From Gyromitra esculenta (Eukaryota > Ascomycota > Pezizomycetes > Pezizales > Discinaceae), in contig JBCAML010000006.1 in the NCBI GenBank assembly GCA_038503075.1, forward strand, positions 248,001-312,000: DNA of 64,000 bases, in the 5' to 3' direction. A model generated the notes under the pieces. That model was given only the letters and a program-made list of their open reading frames with translations. It searched no databases and was not told the origin of the DNA. Each line of letters starts with the position of its first letter. Position 1 is the stretch's first letter. This document shows, in pieces, positions 47,291 to 61,096 of this stretch. Both the position numbers and the translations under genes were made by a program.

Positions 47291-50200
47291 ACATCCGCTA
47301 AACCCCTTTTATTAGAGAAATAAATATACGCTTTAATTTGAAGTGTGATGTTAAAAGACAACTATGACCGATAGTACTTTCCTTGCCCCGTGAATTCCAA
47401 ATCTTGTGATCCAAGCATAATCTAGACTTGCAAGGTCCTTCGAAACGCTGTGAGCCCCTCTCCTATCGTGAGAGATCTTGGAAAATACTCCGGTCAAAAT
47501 CTGCGCATCGGACCACTCGCAAGCTTACCCACCGGTAGGAATTAAATTTTCTCCCGCCCTCCAGTTCACCGAGCAGCGCAAATTTCCTTGCACATTACTA
47601 TGCCTCCCCTCAAACTAATATCCTATATTTCCCCGCAGCTATCATCGAAATAATCTCTGTTGCGTGCTATTCTTTGACGGAGGTGCGCAAGGTTTGGATA
47701 TTTTATTCGTTTTGGGGTGCGGGCTGTTTCTCCGCTAGTAGCTGATTGGTCCAGAGAGTGACATGGTTCGCTTGCTGCAGCAAAGGTGGCATTTCGGGTC
47801 CCGGGACGATGATCAGGATGAAATCTTCTGACACCGAGACATGTTTCGAAGTTGAATATCTGGACTTAGAAAGCAGTAATCGCTATAGAAATGGAGGGGG
47901 TGGGAATAAACTGACGTAACACAAGCAGAGGTCAACGTGACAAATAGTTAGGGAATAAGCAAAAATACCTGAATAATGCGGTAAGAGAAAAAGAGAGAAA
48001 ACCATATGAAGTGAGATGCGCCTGTCAGTTAGAAAAAGCATATCGCGTGAAGTTGAAATAGAGATATAAGGGGAAATGAAAATGGAAGAGGCTCCGATAG
48101 ATCTAAAAATGACGCGACTAAAAAGACATCAGGAGAGTCGAACCCGTCCCATATATATCTACCTTGGTTCGAAAGCGCAAACAGAACGTTTAATAGCATT
48201 CTAGCTCTGATGTTTACATTGGTAAACACGCTTCAGTAGATTGTTAAGCTCAGTCGTTCGAGACTTCTGGACTGCCTCGCACCGCGGGCGCGGGAAAATG
48301 TGGAATAATCCACTTACTGCGAGATCTAATAGAAAAGGGCATTCTGAAGCTTTATTGACGGATTCGGGTGTTGCTCCGGCCGCCCAGAACCAGAACAGCC
48401 TAATCAGAAGGACCTATAATATTCGTTCTTGGCGGTTGATCATTGACAATATAGATCTTTATTCTTCACTTCACCAACTAATTGGCACCCAAAATCTTGA
48501 GGAAGCCACTTAAGATCAATACCTAGACCCAATGAAGCTCAACGGTAGATGGGCTCGGATGTCCCACTCACTGTGAAGCCAGTTTGTAAGAGTGGGCCTC
48601 CTACGAAGGGAAGGTCCCTCTTGTATTACTCCAGTTTATATCTTATCTTGTACTACAATTTAAGATCTGATGAGGACAAAGTTAGAGAAGCGTCCGACCT
48701 ATTTTAAGGATGGATTGCATACTTCACTCAAGAATAAATAGATGACAAACCCTAGTGCACTATAATCTCCCCGCAGTCATCTAGAGACTTGGAAAGGTCT
48801 GGCCCGCCTTTACTATCCCTCAAACATAAGGCCAGCAACAATCAATACTTCCGAGAGCAAAGATCTTCACATCGATGAAACTTTAAGTGCGGATTTCAGG
48901 ATCGTTTTGAAGGCTGTAACGGTTTTGGCTGTTTAGTGGAGGTTAGTTTTAAGTGAAACAATATTGCTGTAAAGCTTATTACGCCAAGACTTGAGGCTCT
49001 GGTGAGGCTCAGACAATGCCATCATGTGCTGAGACTTCAGCCACAACGCATCCTTGTCGTATTACCCACCTGCACTGATTCGACGAATGCGGCCACGAGA
49101 CTACATGTACGGATTCCAAGATAAACAAATTAAACCAGCTCGATCGCACCAACTCACAATGCTAGCTACTAAGGGCACATGCCGCAAAGATAGCCAACAA
49201 AGCCCGGATAAGTTTTCCATCTTTCGTTCAAGGCAAACCCAATATATCCAGACTTTAAAGAGATATTATCGATATCACTACATGTAGTAACGAGGAAATA
49301 CTCCAAGATAGCAGAGCAAAGAAAGAACAGGTCTCAGAAAAGGGCTCAGATACCAAAATAACCAGGGTGATCGAGCGAGAAAGAACGGCCAAGATCTGGA
49401 TAGAAAGAGTATTTTCTGTAATATGTAAACCATCCACAATTAAAAATCCCCCACACACTACACCCCCCACAGAAAATAAATTGATTGCACTCTATTTTTT
49501 GTGCAACAGCGCTGGCCGTTTATCATTTTCCCATCTTAGATTCTGGAAATAACAAGCTTTTGTAGCATCCAGCTACGTTTCCTTGTTTACACCCAACTCT
49601 CAACAAACACGTTCGCCATCAGTATCACAGCTTCTGTGGTGATTGGATGATCGGAGCTACCTTTTGCAAGTCCTAGACCTGCGGTGGTAGCATCATTCAG
49701 ATCCCTGTATGTATACTGGCACGTTGAATTCCTAGGGTGGAAGGATAAGTCACATGCCTCGATTAAATTGAGTGTGAGATAAAATGGTTGCACCAAGCTC
49801 TCATATATGCCTTCTGTCGGAACAATTACCCCCCTTCTAGTACCATAAGAAACTAAGTTATCGAGATCCATGCCAACACAACCGGTTGAGAGTAGGGTAC
49901 TGGGCGCGAGGAGGAGCATGTGATTTATGTGCACTCGTCTGGTGCACCTTCATGATAGAAGGGCATATATCCCGATGGGCTATTAAGGTCGCGGTACTTC
50001 TAGTCAGGACCAAAAGGATGCTTTTCAACAATATAGGTACCAGTCAGGATCACTTTCTTCGCGAGGCTTTTTCTAAAAATAACTAAGTCAACAAAATTTT
50101 TACAAAATGACTCCAAATACACCATATAGCTAACCCTCGAAACAGAATATACATATGCTAGTCTTCTTGATAGTAGCCAAAACATTCCCAGCCCTCGGAT

Positions 50201-53200
50201 CTCGAATTTTAGGTAGCCAGAGTGAGTTGATGGCAGTACTCGACTTGTGAAACCGACCTTAGTACACGCATGGTCAGATGCGATTTTTAATATACTGCCT
50301 AACATTGAAGCTATCAGCTTGTGTTCAACGTAAATATTTTCGCGTATTCCCACAGAGCTACGTGTAGGCTCGTTTCCATCCACCCAACATAGCTATAGTC
50401 CTACGAAGATGGGACGGGTAAGAGGCCAAAATCTGATCAGAAAATGTTTTAGCTAATGCGGAGACTCGGCAAATTACGATCATGAACAGTCACTCTATGT
50501 CATGAATCGTGACCACCCTAAAAAATAAAACCTCCCACAGAGAATAAAAGAAAACCGCAACCACATACCTCAATATCTTCCTAAATTTACTCATAATAGA
50601 ATAGGATGGCCGTTAAATGGTGTGGAAATGATGTTGGGAAACTCTATGAGCTTATGTAATTGCCTGGGACTGAATGATCCAATTGCAACAGATAGGCGCA
50701 TGAGCGCCAACAATTATAATTAGCACACATTATCGAGTAGCCCTCTAAATTTAACGGTTAAACGGTCTCAAATTTCATCTCTCTTGATGCGTCTATGTTA
50801 ACTTAAAATATACAGATAAAAACCCATCACGTTAAATAAAAACACCCGTCAGTCACAAAAACTCACTCATATGCTCTATTCCAGCAGTAAGACACTCTAG
50901 CGAAGCTTTCTAAAACCGCAAGCTAGGCCGCTAATAACTTCGCTCCTCAACTTCATCTCTCAAATCCCATGTCTTCATCACTCCCACCTTCAAGAATCGT
51001 GTCTCCGTCACTTTTGTTTTCAAGAAAACTCTCTAACGATTGTCGAAGATTTGAAGTATTATCATGGATCTTCATATGGTGGGCGATAAGGCCTCTAGTT
51101 CACAAATAAAAAACTCGTTCTTATGTGAAAAGTTTCGATGAGACGAGAATTTTACCCTCAGAGCAGAGCCATTCCAAGCTTACACTGGTAAGGTGATTGC
51201 TTATACGTTGTCTAGTCTTCGTGCTAGCTTTTCGCCTAGAGGTTAGGGTTTTTAAAGACCTGAGCCAATCATTTGTCCAACGGGGTAGATAACTCGAGGA
51301 TAGAGTGTTCGAAGTTCATCAGGGAAGTTGCAGAACCTAAATTTAAACTGAAGCATTTGGCAAAATCAGGGATACGAAATTCCAAGCCCCAAACGACAGT
51401 TTCAAGCCCTTCAAGGACAAGTTCGAGACATTCTGTCATGGGAATAAGGCCGACGCGATGCCATTTAGCGTAATGGGGCCATGAGGAGAGTCTTTTAAAT
51501 ATGTCCTCTCGGACTTCATAACAATCCAGGTTATTCTACTGTTCACTGTCTCATCGTTTCGAAGAAAGATTCAAGGGTGTTGATGACTTATAAGGGCAAA
51601 ATTTGAAAACTTGATGGAGATACTGTGTCTCAAAATACAGCCATCATCCATCCCAGAGTTCGTACTATAGTCGTTGTATGAGCTTTGCGGGCTCTTCTTG
51701 GCATGATCGATCTCACTTTTACTGTAATGGCAGGGCAAATCTTCTACCATCTATATGATATCTACCTCTATACTATTATCTACCTCTATACTATTATGTA
51801 TCTTCTCCTAGAGACTCTCGATAAAACTAGAACCGGTATGGAGGAGACGAGGTAAACGAGGAAGGTCAGGAAGGAAACCCCTTCAAATTGTTAATATCCC
51901 TATACGACAGTATTCACACCCTCTCACACGACACGACCCTACTCTACTGGCCGTATTACCAAAAAATATCTTACACCCAGGGATTCAGCTTCGTTAGCTC
52001 CATGCTACGTCACCAAGTAAGCAATGCCAATACTTCCGTATCATGAATCGTCACTCGATTGGCGCTTGTCTTAGATTTTCAGAGATGGCTTCCCAATATG
52101 TACGGGCTCCGGTGCTCGAGTAGCTGCTCGGCCGGGTTTTATGGAGGCATTTGGTATAGCGACATACAGTCGCGCCTCGCTATGTCCGATTCTTTGCTAT
52201 CTTGTATGAAATCTCATCGAGACTTAGCATCCAGCATATCGAGATGTGACTGTACGTTCGAGCGGAATAGTCTCAAACACGCCCTACTCACCCGACGACA
52301 CTCGAGAAAGGGTCATGCAGGCCACAATACCCCCCCCCGATCTTCCCTATCCGAGCTACACACTTTAGAGTGTTTTGTGCTAGCTGAATATTCTCCGATA
52401 AGTATTAGCTATAGCTAAATAACTCTCTATGCTCTTAGGTACTTTGCAGTTCTCTACTCTCTCTGTTTCTGAAGGTTTTAGTTCACAGGTTCTGCCGAGA
52501 AGTGCTCTGGCACGTGAGATTGTTGGTGTTGCGAGGCTTTGTAAGAGCTAATGGGCAGTACATATATCTAGTGTTCTTCTCGCTTCTCGCTTCTTCTCTT
52601 CTCTTGATAGAGATACGATACACGTTAACTACTTGCTCGCTTCAAACGTTCCTGAGTATGACAGGTTCCTTTTAGTGTGCGCATAGGTCCTTGGGTTCGG
52701 ATTAGTGATTTAGTAGGTTCGGATTCGATGGTTTCTTGTTATACCGAACGAGTATTATTATGACGAGAATGGTATGTATGAGCGAGAGCTACCATTATAT
52801 ATTTACAGTCAGGCCAATAGAAAGGCACCAAAGCCCGGAATTTCAAGGTCCATTTCGATTGTTGAGGACCATTAACTCGGGCCGAAATTTCAACAGCCAA
52901 CGGAGTGTTATTGAGGCGCAGCAGCTCTAACAAAGGCAAACAGCACATCGCGATCATTGCAAAAACGGAGGGGGACTCAATTTCCTAATCTCTCACAATA
53001 CCCACGGACCAATCAGCTCATAAATCGCAAGTTTTGGTCAACTATAGATACCACTAACACGATAAACATTAGATGTGTCTCTCTATATAGATGCTATCCC
53101 AAGCAAAGGCAGGGTTTTTAAACAACTCTCTAATTACCATCTCTGTCGATTTTCACGATCCTAAAATGGCTCATCTTTAAATCGATAAACCAGTATATTC

Positions 53201-55499
53201 ACGGCTGGATCATTGCTGCTGCATCGCTTTTAAACCCGCAATTCATACTACTAAGTTTTCTATCAGATTTATCTCTTCCATACGCTGGCATACTCTAATC
53301 CAGCTAAAGAGCCGGCTCACTATAACGGTAGTGTCGCTCAACATCTACCTTGAATATATTTTACGACAGATCTACATGCTGCCACTAGTTCTATACCGCG
53401 ATGACACCAAATAGGTAGCTGAACAATCCCACCGTTAAATCTACTTTACCCGAGTTATTTAACTCCGAGAGAGTATCTATCAGAGATTCATCGCCCCAGC
53501 CAAGCAAACACCAATGGCACAAACTAATAAAACACGCAACCATCGACCATCGTAGCGCAATACCTTATCTTAGATCTGAGTTAGCTTATCGAGCGACTAT
53601 CTTTATTTCCAGGCCCCTTCCCTTGCCAGTAACAACCAACACCCTCTCTGCGCTGCGAACCACCTGATAAAAAAAACAATATATATAAAAAAGCGGGGGA
53701 TTTACAATTGAGAACGGACGGGAAGATACCTGCAGCACAGCGACGATCGGTGATCAAATTGGTATTGAACGCGGAAAACACTTGTTGATAGATTATGTAG
53801 GAACCCGAGGGGGGGTTGATATGCCAACTGATAGGAGATAACAACGTTCGAGACGGAAACATGCAGTAGTGTTTTTATCCGTTCTGGGGTGGGGTGCAGG
53901 CCAGTGGTGCAACCGGGGGTTCGGGGAACTCCATCTAGGGTAAGTTCATAGTGCAGTGTTGGGGCTGCTTTTACGTATGATTGTAGTAATTTGATTCGCG
54001 TGACTTGGCTATACCTAGGGCTATGGGGAGACGCGTTTATGTAGCAACGATTACCAGCTGAGCTCTAGTGAGTTTACCGTGGATATGGGCGAGAATATAC
54101 AGCAGCGTAGCATACTGGGCTGTGTTGTTCGACTCGGCTGTCATATGTGCGTGCGCAAGCAACCGTTAACTGGTACTAAATATCTTGGCATTTGGCACAA
54201 CTGGAGCGAGTGAGAAGCTATGATATTAGCGCTATGTGCATCAATTGGAGGCCGGGTTGAAAACAAAACAAGTCCCTCATATAGTGATCGTATGGAAGCC
54301 CTGAGTTATTAAGTCTGTAACACGTTCCTTCCACTTTTATCTTAATTTTTTACTGGTGCTCCAGAAGAGGCTTCTCTGTAGGACGTGTACGAACCACCTT
54401 GGCCGGCTGAAAAAAACTTAATGCAGTGATCACCTGGGTTCCGTAAGCCTAATTCCTTATCTTTTTAAGGATGGGATTTAATAAACCGAGGAGTTTTACC
54501 AGCTGCAGCCGCGCCCACCAGAATCTACGCCACACCATATCACTCGCAGCCCGCAAACAACGCTAGCCCAACACCCTGGCTTGGCAAGCTCCAACTCTCT
54601 GATAGGCCAAGAGTGCCATACCCCCCTTTCCACCTCCACCATCCACTCGAGTGACATCCAATGATCCAGCCAAACCATCCCTCCGCCCAGCCCTCACTAC
54701 ACGTATCAACCCACCATCCACCTGCAACAAGCGTCAACCATCAACAGCGCCTACGCCGTAAGCCTCGGCGACCCCGAGCGTCAATTCTAATACGCCACGC
54801 CACCTCAACCCCATCTCTATACGGCAGGAGGAAACCCCAAACCAAACATGTGCAAAAACACCCGTGGAAATCATATCTTCCATCAGCACTACAAGGCTAG
54901 CTGCGGTAGTAGGATGGGTAGGGTCGGTCGGTCGGTATCCTACAGCGCAACTAGATCGACCCAATCTCGTTACTGCGTCGTTTTTTGGTTTTTTTCTAAA
55001 GCATGTGATTCCCATCTACATCTACTATCTGCTATATATAGCGTATTAAGCGAGCGAGAGAAACGTGTTTGGGTGTCAGGACAGGGCAAGCGGTGTGAAC
55101 CGTGGGTCTATGGAACGAACTTGGGGGGGTTGCATTCTGTTTGGTGAGGCTGTTTGGTGCGGCTGTATTTCATCTCCAACTGCTCCAATTGCTGTGGTGG
55201 CAGTGGAATGGAGGATCTGGTTGGGGAGTGGGTTGTTTCGATGACTAATACCACTACCGTCCGCCGTGGATAATTGGCTGTGGTGAAACAAAACGGCGAG
55301 AAACAATAGCTTGTTCGTGGAGTATCGCCATCAGGGAAAAACACAAAAACCTTATATCCCGCCAAGGCTGTGCGCGCGCTGAGAGATATTAGTCACACTA
55401 TTCATCGGTCAATCAGTCAGTCAGTCCCGCGGAAATATTACCACTGAACGAGATAAACTTGGGTGATTTTGATTTGAAACCTCGATCTCGCTACCAAAT
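47291..55499. other. Long gene desert
   Basis: About 8 kb without a supported gene. A minus-strand frame at 49587-49934 (containing LTLNLIEACDLSFHPRNSTC) and the one at 50000-50383 look mildly coding but cannot be joined. TACATGTA sites lie at 49102 and 49279. The stretch from 53.9 to 54.2 kb is G-rich. No tRNA or rRNA gene was recognised by eye. Confidence 0.35.
51761..51796. repeat. Perfect tandem duplication of 18 bp
   Basis: The unit TCTACCTCTATACTATTA occurs twice head to tail without mismatch, so the duplication is probably recent. It lies outside any gene. Confidence 0.9.
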
Positions 55500-56985
55500 C
55501 ATGTCTTTTCTTTTCTTTTCTTGTTTGCTTGATATTTCGTTTTCTCTAGTTATCCGCCTTCCTCTTGATAAATGCTTTTTTTTAAAAATTCTCTCTCTCT
55601 CCTCTCTTTTCTTGAGGGAGAGCGCGCGCGAGAGAGTGAGAGAAGATCGGTAGATGACGTTATTATCGAGGTTGCTTTTTTCCCCTTCTTCTTTACATGT
55701 AGAATACATGTAGTTTTCTTTTGCTTGGCGCCTTGCCTTTCACCGGGCAAACGCATTGGGAATGAATGAAGAAACAGACACCCGAATGGATACACATCGA
55801 ACGTCTGTCGGATACCTACCTTTGCAAAAGGCAAAAAAAAAAAAAGAGGATTATTGCTTCTTCCTTTCCAGTGCAGCCCATGCATGTTGTCACACGAGCA
55901 GCAACACATCCCTCCCCTCCTCCCCCCCACAAACGGTTCCGCGCGATCTAGAAAGAGAAGGGAAAAGGCATGTTCACATTCACCAAGTTTTAACAGACAG
56001 ATGCGGCTCCCGGGGAAACATAGCGAGGTTGTTTGGGATTTCCCAACACTAACAGCCGAAGCCGCGGCTAATCTGTGGGTTTGTTGGGGGTTGCTTTCCG
56101 TATGAGGATGCAATTGACGATTATCGCACGTGTTTTTCTTTCTTTCTGATGCTTGATTATTATTTTTTGGATACTTTGTTTTTTTCTGGGGGGGGAAGGG
56201 GGTGCGGTGGTTGCGTTGACGAGCCATCGATCAGCGATCACATGTGAGTGTGCGTGGGGAAAAGGGCGGGCGGGCACATGCTAAATTGAATGATTGGAGC
56301 GCTGGGAATATGACTTGGGGGGGGCAGACAGGGGATGGAGGAGGAGGAGGAGGAGAGCAGACGAGGGACGAGAGACGAGAGCGAGAGACGAGAGAGGACG
56401 ATTCTAATAAAGAGCAGCAAGGCAGCATGTGCTGCTGGCGGCGGTGGGGTCGGTGCTCTCTCGATCTCCCTGCCTGTCGGTCTGCTGTCTGCTCGTCTGC
56501 CTGTCTGTTTTGTCGCGACCGTTGGGGAATCCATCCACACTCCGTCCATCCCATCTGGACTGCCTTCCCGGCTGTCCACGCTGTGACTGGGCTCGTTATA
56601 TAGAGTAGGCATTATAGATATTCTGGGTGACGACGCGCAAGGGACGATTGTCTTATTGTTATTGCTCTCTGCTCTGCTCTGCTCTGCTCTGCTCTGCTCG
56701 GCGTATAATTAGCGGGTGGATCTACCTGGAACAGCCCGATCAGAATCTCAGCCCGACACTCCGTGGCCCTCATCTAACTCTCGCTCTCGCTCTCCCTCTT
56801 TCTTTTCTCGCTCGCTTTCTGTTCTTCGTCCCCCAAACCATACCATAATCCACCACCACTTCCACCCTCAACCCCAACCCCAACCGCGATTCCCTGGAAA
56901 CCTCGCCCTGCCACCCGTCCACCGCCCACCCCCTCCAACGCAAGAAAGAATAAATAAAATAAAAAACCCCTGAGCCCCGCCGCCA
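55500..56985 (+). promoter_or_regulatory. Low-complexity promoter and leader of the Opi1-type gene
   Basis: About 1.5 kb of alternating CT-rich and GA-rich tracts precedes ATG 56986. Features include TCTTTTC repeats at 55504, GCGCGCGAGAGAG at 55623, two TACATGTA sites at 55694 and 55705, (GGA)n near 56336 and a (GCTCT)n array. The last 150 bp before the ATG is C-rich with CCCCAACCCC words. Such long, simple-sequence 5' regions are typical of regulated fungal transcription-factor genes. Confidence 0.45.
56664..56699 (+). repeat. (GCTCT)n pentanucleotide repeat
   Basis: Seven or so tandem GCTCT units in the promoter of the Opi1-type gene, about 290 bp before its ATG. Confidence 0.9.
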
Positions 56986-59045
56986 ATGGCCACGCGAACC
57001 CGCTACAAGTCGGCCTCCCCCGTCCCCTCTTCCCTCGCCAAACCTCTCGAGCCAGCCACAGCCACAACCACAACCGACGCCCTCTCATCCTCCCACTTCC
57101 AAGCACAGTACCCCCAATTCCAATCAATCCACCACCACCAGCAGCAGCAGCAACCTCTGCCGCCACCACCTGCATCTTCCGACACCGCCTACTACGACTC
57201 TCGTTTCTCCTCCGGTCGATACTCACGCAAGCAGCAGCCTCCCGATCTGCCAATACTCAGCTACCACAACGCTGTTCCCGAGCACTTCCGTTCTTCCGTC
57301 CCCTCGGGCGAACCGGTTCCTGTTGTGCTACCACCCGTGCGTGAACGTTATGCCGACGATGCGCCGGCGTTCGCTTATGTGAAACATGTGGAGGAGAAGC
57401 CGCGCAGCTTGTCGATTCAGAGTCTGATTTCGAGTCCTGGGCTGGAGACGGGGTACAGTGATGTTGCGCAGGGGAGGAAGAGGAAGGGGAGTGATGCGGA
57501 CGAGGGTGTTAGAGGGACTAGACATGGGAGTTTGGTTCCTACTAGCGTTAGTATTGAGGATCCGGATGTCAGGGAGGTTGTTGAAGCGCTGGGTGGGTTG
57601 AAAGGGGGTGAGTTGTTTGTTTTTTTCTTCATCTTTTCTTTCTTTTTTTTTTTTTTGTGGAGTGGGAGGGTTGGGGTTGCTTGGGGTTGCTGGCTGCACC
57701 CCAGGAAGATAATTTTGTTTTTATCTACGGGTACTGACATTTCTCAGACTTCACACCCACTTCCCCACCACTACAGCAACACCCGCTGCCCCACCATCCT
57801 GAAAACGAGCCCTTAATAAACTTAATAACCCACCGAGCCCACCCCCTGCTCTCCTCCGCAATCACAACCTCCCTCTCCGCCTACGGCGCCTCTAAATCCT
57901 ACTCTGCGTCCTTTCGCTACGCCGCCGAGTCCGTGGAGAACCGCGTAGGTCTCCCCGTGTCCAATGTCGTGTCGGCCGTCGGCCGGCGCACCGGTCTCGA
58001 AGGCGTCCTGCGGCGCGGGCTCCAGCGCACCGAACAACGTCCCGACAACTCTAAAAAACGCAAAACTCGCAGTGACGCAGACAAGAAAGACGCCGATGAC
58101 ACACTCGGCCTTGTACCCGTTGAGCGCGAACGTGAGCGCGAGCTAGAGAGCCAGACGTGGCAGAAGAGACTCATGCTATCGACCTCGGGCCTTGGCGTTG
58201 CGCTGAACGACGAGTCGCTGAAGAATCTGAAATATTGTCTACAGTGGCTCCGCTTTCTAAACGTGCATTTGAGTAAGCTGGTGACGGCGCTCCGGAGCGT
58301 GGTTGAGGAACTGGATAACCACCAGCAGCAGGTACGCCAGAATGGCGTGGTGGAGGGCGGCGGGGCGGTCGATGGCGCAACAGCAACAGAGCGGGAAGGA
58401 CCCTTCGGACGGATATTGCCAGCGTGCGAGAACCGCCGAGTACAGCTGGCGGCGCGAGTCGAAGGTTTGAAAGCGGAGGTCGTGGGCACCATGAAGAAGG
58501 TCGTCGAGGTGGTTAGCAATTATACTGGTAGCGCGTTGCCGGATAATGCGAGGGATTTGATTAAACGTTTGTCTCCCCCCCCGTGATTGGTTGGTTTAAT
58601 GCGAGTGAGAATTCATGATTCTTAATCTTTTTTTTCTCTTTTTTTTTTCTCTTCAGGTCACATCTTCTCACTCCCACAACGATTCGCCGCCGCCAACGCT
58701 TCCTCACCCCCTTCTACTCCTTCGTCGCAACTCGTCCCCAGCACCACCGACGACGACGCTAACTCCCCGCGGTCCTCGGCGAACCGGGTACTGGTCTTGG
58801 CGAAGGAAGGGCTCGATATGATGCAGCAGGTGTCTGTGGTTGTGGAGGGTACGATCATACGAGCGGAAGAATGGTGTGAGCGATTGGGGAAGAAGAAGCG
58901 AGAGGAGGAGGAAGGGGAGCAGGAGGGAGGTGAAGTCGAGGACGGGCCGGAGAAGAAGAGGGTTTCTTGGAAGAAGAAGTTTGAAGGGTTGGAGGAGAGG
59001 AGGAGGGATGCAGAGGGTGATGTGGCTATGAATGGAAGGGATTGA
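56986..59045 (+). CDS. Opi1/CCG-8-type transcriptional regulator
   Basis: Three exons, 56986-57607, 57748-58566 and 58657-59045, both junctions in phase 1, giving 609 residues. The core matches the Opi1 family: SKSYSASFRYAAESVENRVG (about 256-275), VSAVGRRTGLEG, a leucine-rich helix (YCLQWLRFLNVHLSKLVTAL), then DLIKRHIFSLPQRF and VLAKEGLDMMQQVSVVVEGT...RAEEWCERLGKKK near the end. In yeast, Opi1 represses inositol- and phospholipid-synthesis genes and is held at the ER by phosphatidic acid and Scs2. The Neurospora relative is clock-controlled gene CCG-8. The N-terminal 180 residues are Pro/Gln/Ser-rich, including a short QQQQQ. The C-terminus is strongly charged (KKKREEEEGEQEGG). I see no EFFDA-like FFAT motif. 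Confidence 0.88.
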
Positions 59046-59670
59046 TGTGTGTGTTGAGTAGGTTGGGTTTACAGGTGGGCGTGTTTTTATGCAGATGGTT
59101 TGGTTTGGTGTTTGCTGGGCCGGAATCAGCAGGAGCTATGGGCTGCCCCGGGGGGGTTTTGGGGGGGGGTGGAGGTGGAGTGACGAACATTACTTGCTTG
59201 CTTGGTTTATCGTATATAAATGGGCTTGGCTTTTGGTTGCGTTTAGGGAGGCCGAGTTGGAGTTTTATTTTTTATTTTTTTCAAAGGGAAAAATTGGAAC
59301 TAGGGGGGGTAGGAGGGGATGGGGTTGAATTTGTTCATTTTGGTACAGTTTTTTTTCTTCTTCCGGTTTCAGGTTTTGGCCATGGCGATGCGAATGCGAT
59401 TATTTGTTTATTGGTGGACCCTTTTTTTTCCTTGTTAGTAATTTCTTTTTGTTTTTTGGAGGCGGCGATATGGCCATGATGGCTGCGATGGCTATAGCGA
59501 CAGTGAGTGGCGAGGGATAACATTCGAAGAAAGGCCGAGTGAGTATATGCACGATTGGGGGGTCGCTTTGTAGTCTTATACCCTCCCCCCCTCCCCCTCC
59601 AGACCCCTCTCACGCAGCTAGCTAGCTAGCTTGCTGCGTGCCGTAGGGTCTGGTGTCGGACTGGCTCCGA

Positions 59671-59690
59671 GGTGAGGTGAGGTGAGGTGG
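59671..59690 (+). repeat. (GGTGA)n repeat
   Basis: Four tandem GGTGA units, ending 7 bp before a TACATGTA site at 59697. Confidence 0.9.
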
Positions 59691-59941
59691 ATTACCTACA
59701 TGTACTGTACTGGGGCTAGACTAGAAAACCGTCCCCACCCCCCCCTCTCCCACCGAGAAGGTTTCTCGAATGCATATATCTTACCCCTTTGATGATAATA
59801 GGGGGATCGAGTTCTGTAAAAGAGGAATTAAAAATGAAAATTATTTAACTAAGTGCTATCGTCTATTCAGTCATGGAAAATCACTCGTTTACTGTTTCAG
59901 TATGGTTTTTGGTTTTTTTTTTCAAAAGTCTCTTTCCGACC

Positions 59942-59977
59942 GATAGATAGATAGATTGGATGGATGGATGGATGGAT
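59942..59977 (+). repeat. Compound (GATA)n(GGAT)n microsatellite
   Basis: About four GATA/ATAG units run directly into five GGAT units. Confidence 0.9.
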
Positions 59978-61021
59978 TAAATCATACACGCTCTTTCTGA
60001 CCGAGCTCTACCATGGCCAGGGAGGGGTTCTCGGCCGTCTCGTGGTCTGTCCGTACAGTACCTAAGCGTTTTTCTTTTTTTCTTTTTTGCGTTGTTCTAC
60101 TGTACACTGTGCGTGGTACCGAGAATATCCCTCGAATGGAAACCTCTTACTACACGCAGTACGTACTTACTCGTGACGTGTCTACTCTAGAGAAACCCGA
60201 AAATGACTTCTCGCTGGGAATAGTTTTTTATTTATTTATTTATCCCACGCATACATGTAGTAATTGGGGGGGGGGTGTTGGTCTGGGAAAACCTGTCCTT
60301 GTACAATCCCACGCTAGTGACGATTCGTCTAGCAGCATAAACTGGGCTAAAGAACTCTGCAAGGCTACGGTATAGAGATAACTCTCAGAAAACTCTGGGT
60401 TAGTGTTTTAAAGGATTTACAAGACCTGAGTGATGATGCATGGGGGGTCAGATCAGAACACATAGATTTTTTTTCATACTTTTTTTGGAGGTGGGGTTCT
60501 ATGATCTGATGGTACGTGAAGGAGGTCGACTCTTCTGCGAGTAGTAAAAGTGTAATCGGTTATTTTAGGGACATTGCTAAATATATCTGAGCGAAGAGAA
60601 GAAGGGTAAATACTTGTTGCGGCCGTAGAAGTGAGAAGGGCGGGGGTTTTTTTTTCTCGGCATCTGGCTTTTTTCAGTTGTAATTCTTCAGCTTTGATCT
60701 TTATGAGGATCGGTTGCTATATTTTATCGCAACACAACATCCATAGGATCTGGAAATTTCGATTAAAATATAAATTCTTCGTGTCATAGGCCTGTGATAG
60801 AATATCAATTATTATTTTGCCCATTAATAGCTCTAGAGTCAGTACGATGTGGGTCAAAGGTATACACTAGATATAGTTTACTTATTGGGTCTCTTTCCAG
60901 GAGCCAAATATATGTCGCCTAATTGGCCTCTATTAAACTTGGTAACTTCCAGAGGCATGTTGAGTATTACTGCCTCTGGTCACAATGTACATCACTTCAC
61001 TGCACTGCACCCACGCACAAC

Positions 61022-61096
61022 CATGTAAGGAAATCCTTAGTGCCCCAGTGACTGTCTTATGCTAGTGTTGGGGGATGTCAAGACTTTCCTTACACA
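61022..61096. repeat. Inverted repeat with hairpin potential
   Basis: TGTAAGGAAA (about 61024) and TTTCCTTACA (about 61085) are exact complements. The similarity extends inward with mismatches through TCTT and a CCCC/GGGG block, about 30 nt per arm. It could be a small MITE remnant or a structured RNA. Confidence 0.5.

Noticed and set aside
48127..48185. TTCGAA-type words suggesting a tRNA T-loop
   Set aside because: No acceptor stem or anticodon arm can be drawn around them.
52059..52418. A 119-codon plus-strand frame
   Set aside because: Alternative start, no domain, no splice context.
54661..55365. Several overlapping frames on both strands
   Set aside because: All six frames are similarly open because of CA-rich and GT-rich composition; none is favoured.
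55550..56612. Long frames on both strands before the Opi1-type gene
   Set aside because: Produced by CT/GA simple sequence; the peptides are low-complexity on both strands.
56774..57253. A 159-codon minus-strand frame opposite the Opi1-type exon 1
   Set aside because: Shadow of the Pro/Gln-rich coding exon; Gly-rich peptide with no domain.
60013..60375. A 120-codon plus-strand frame with one hydrophobic stretch
   Set aside because: Surrounded by poly-T and G-runs, no splice signals, no similarity to a known family.
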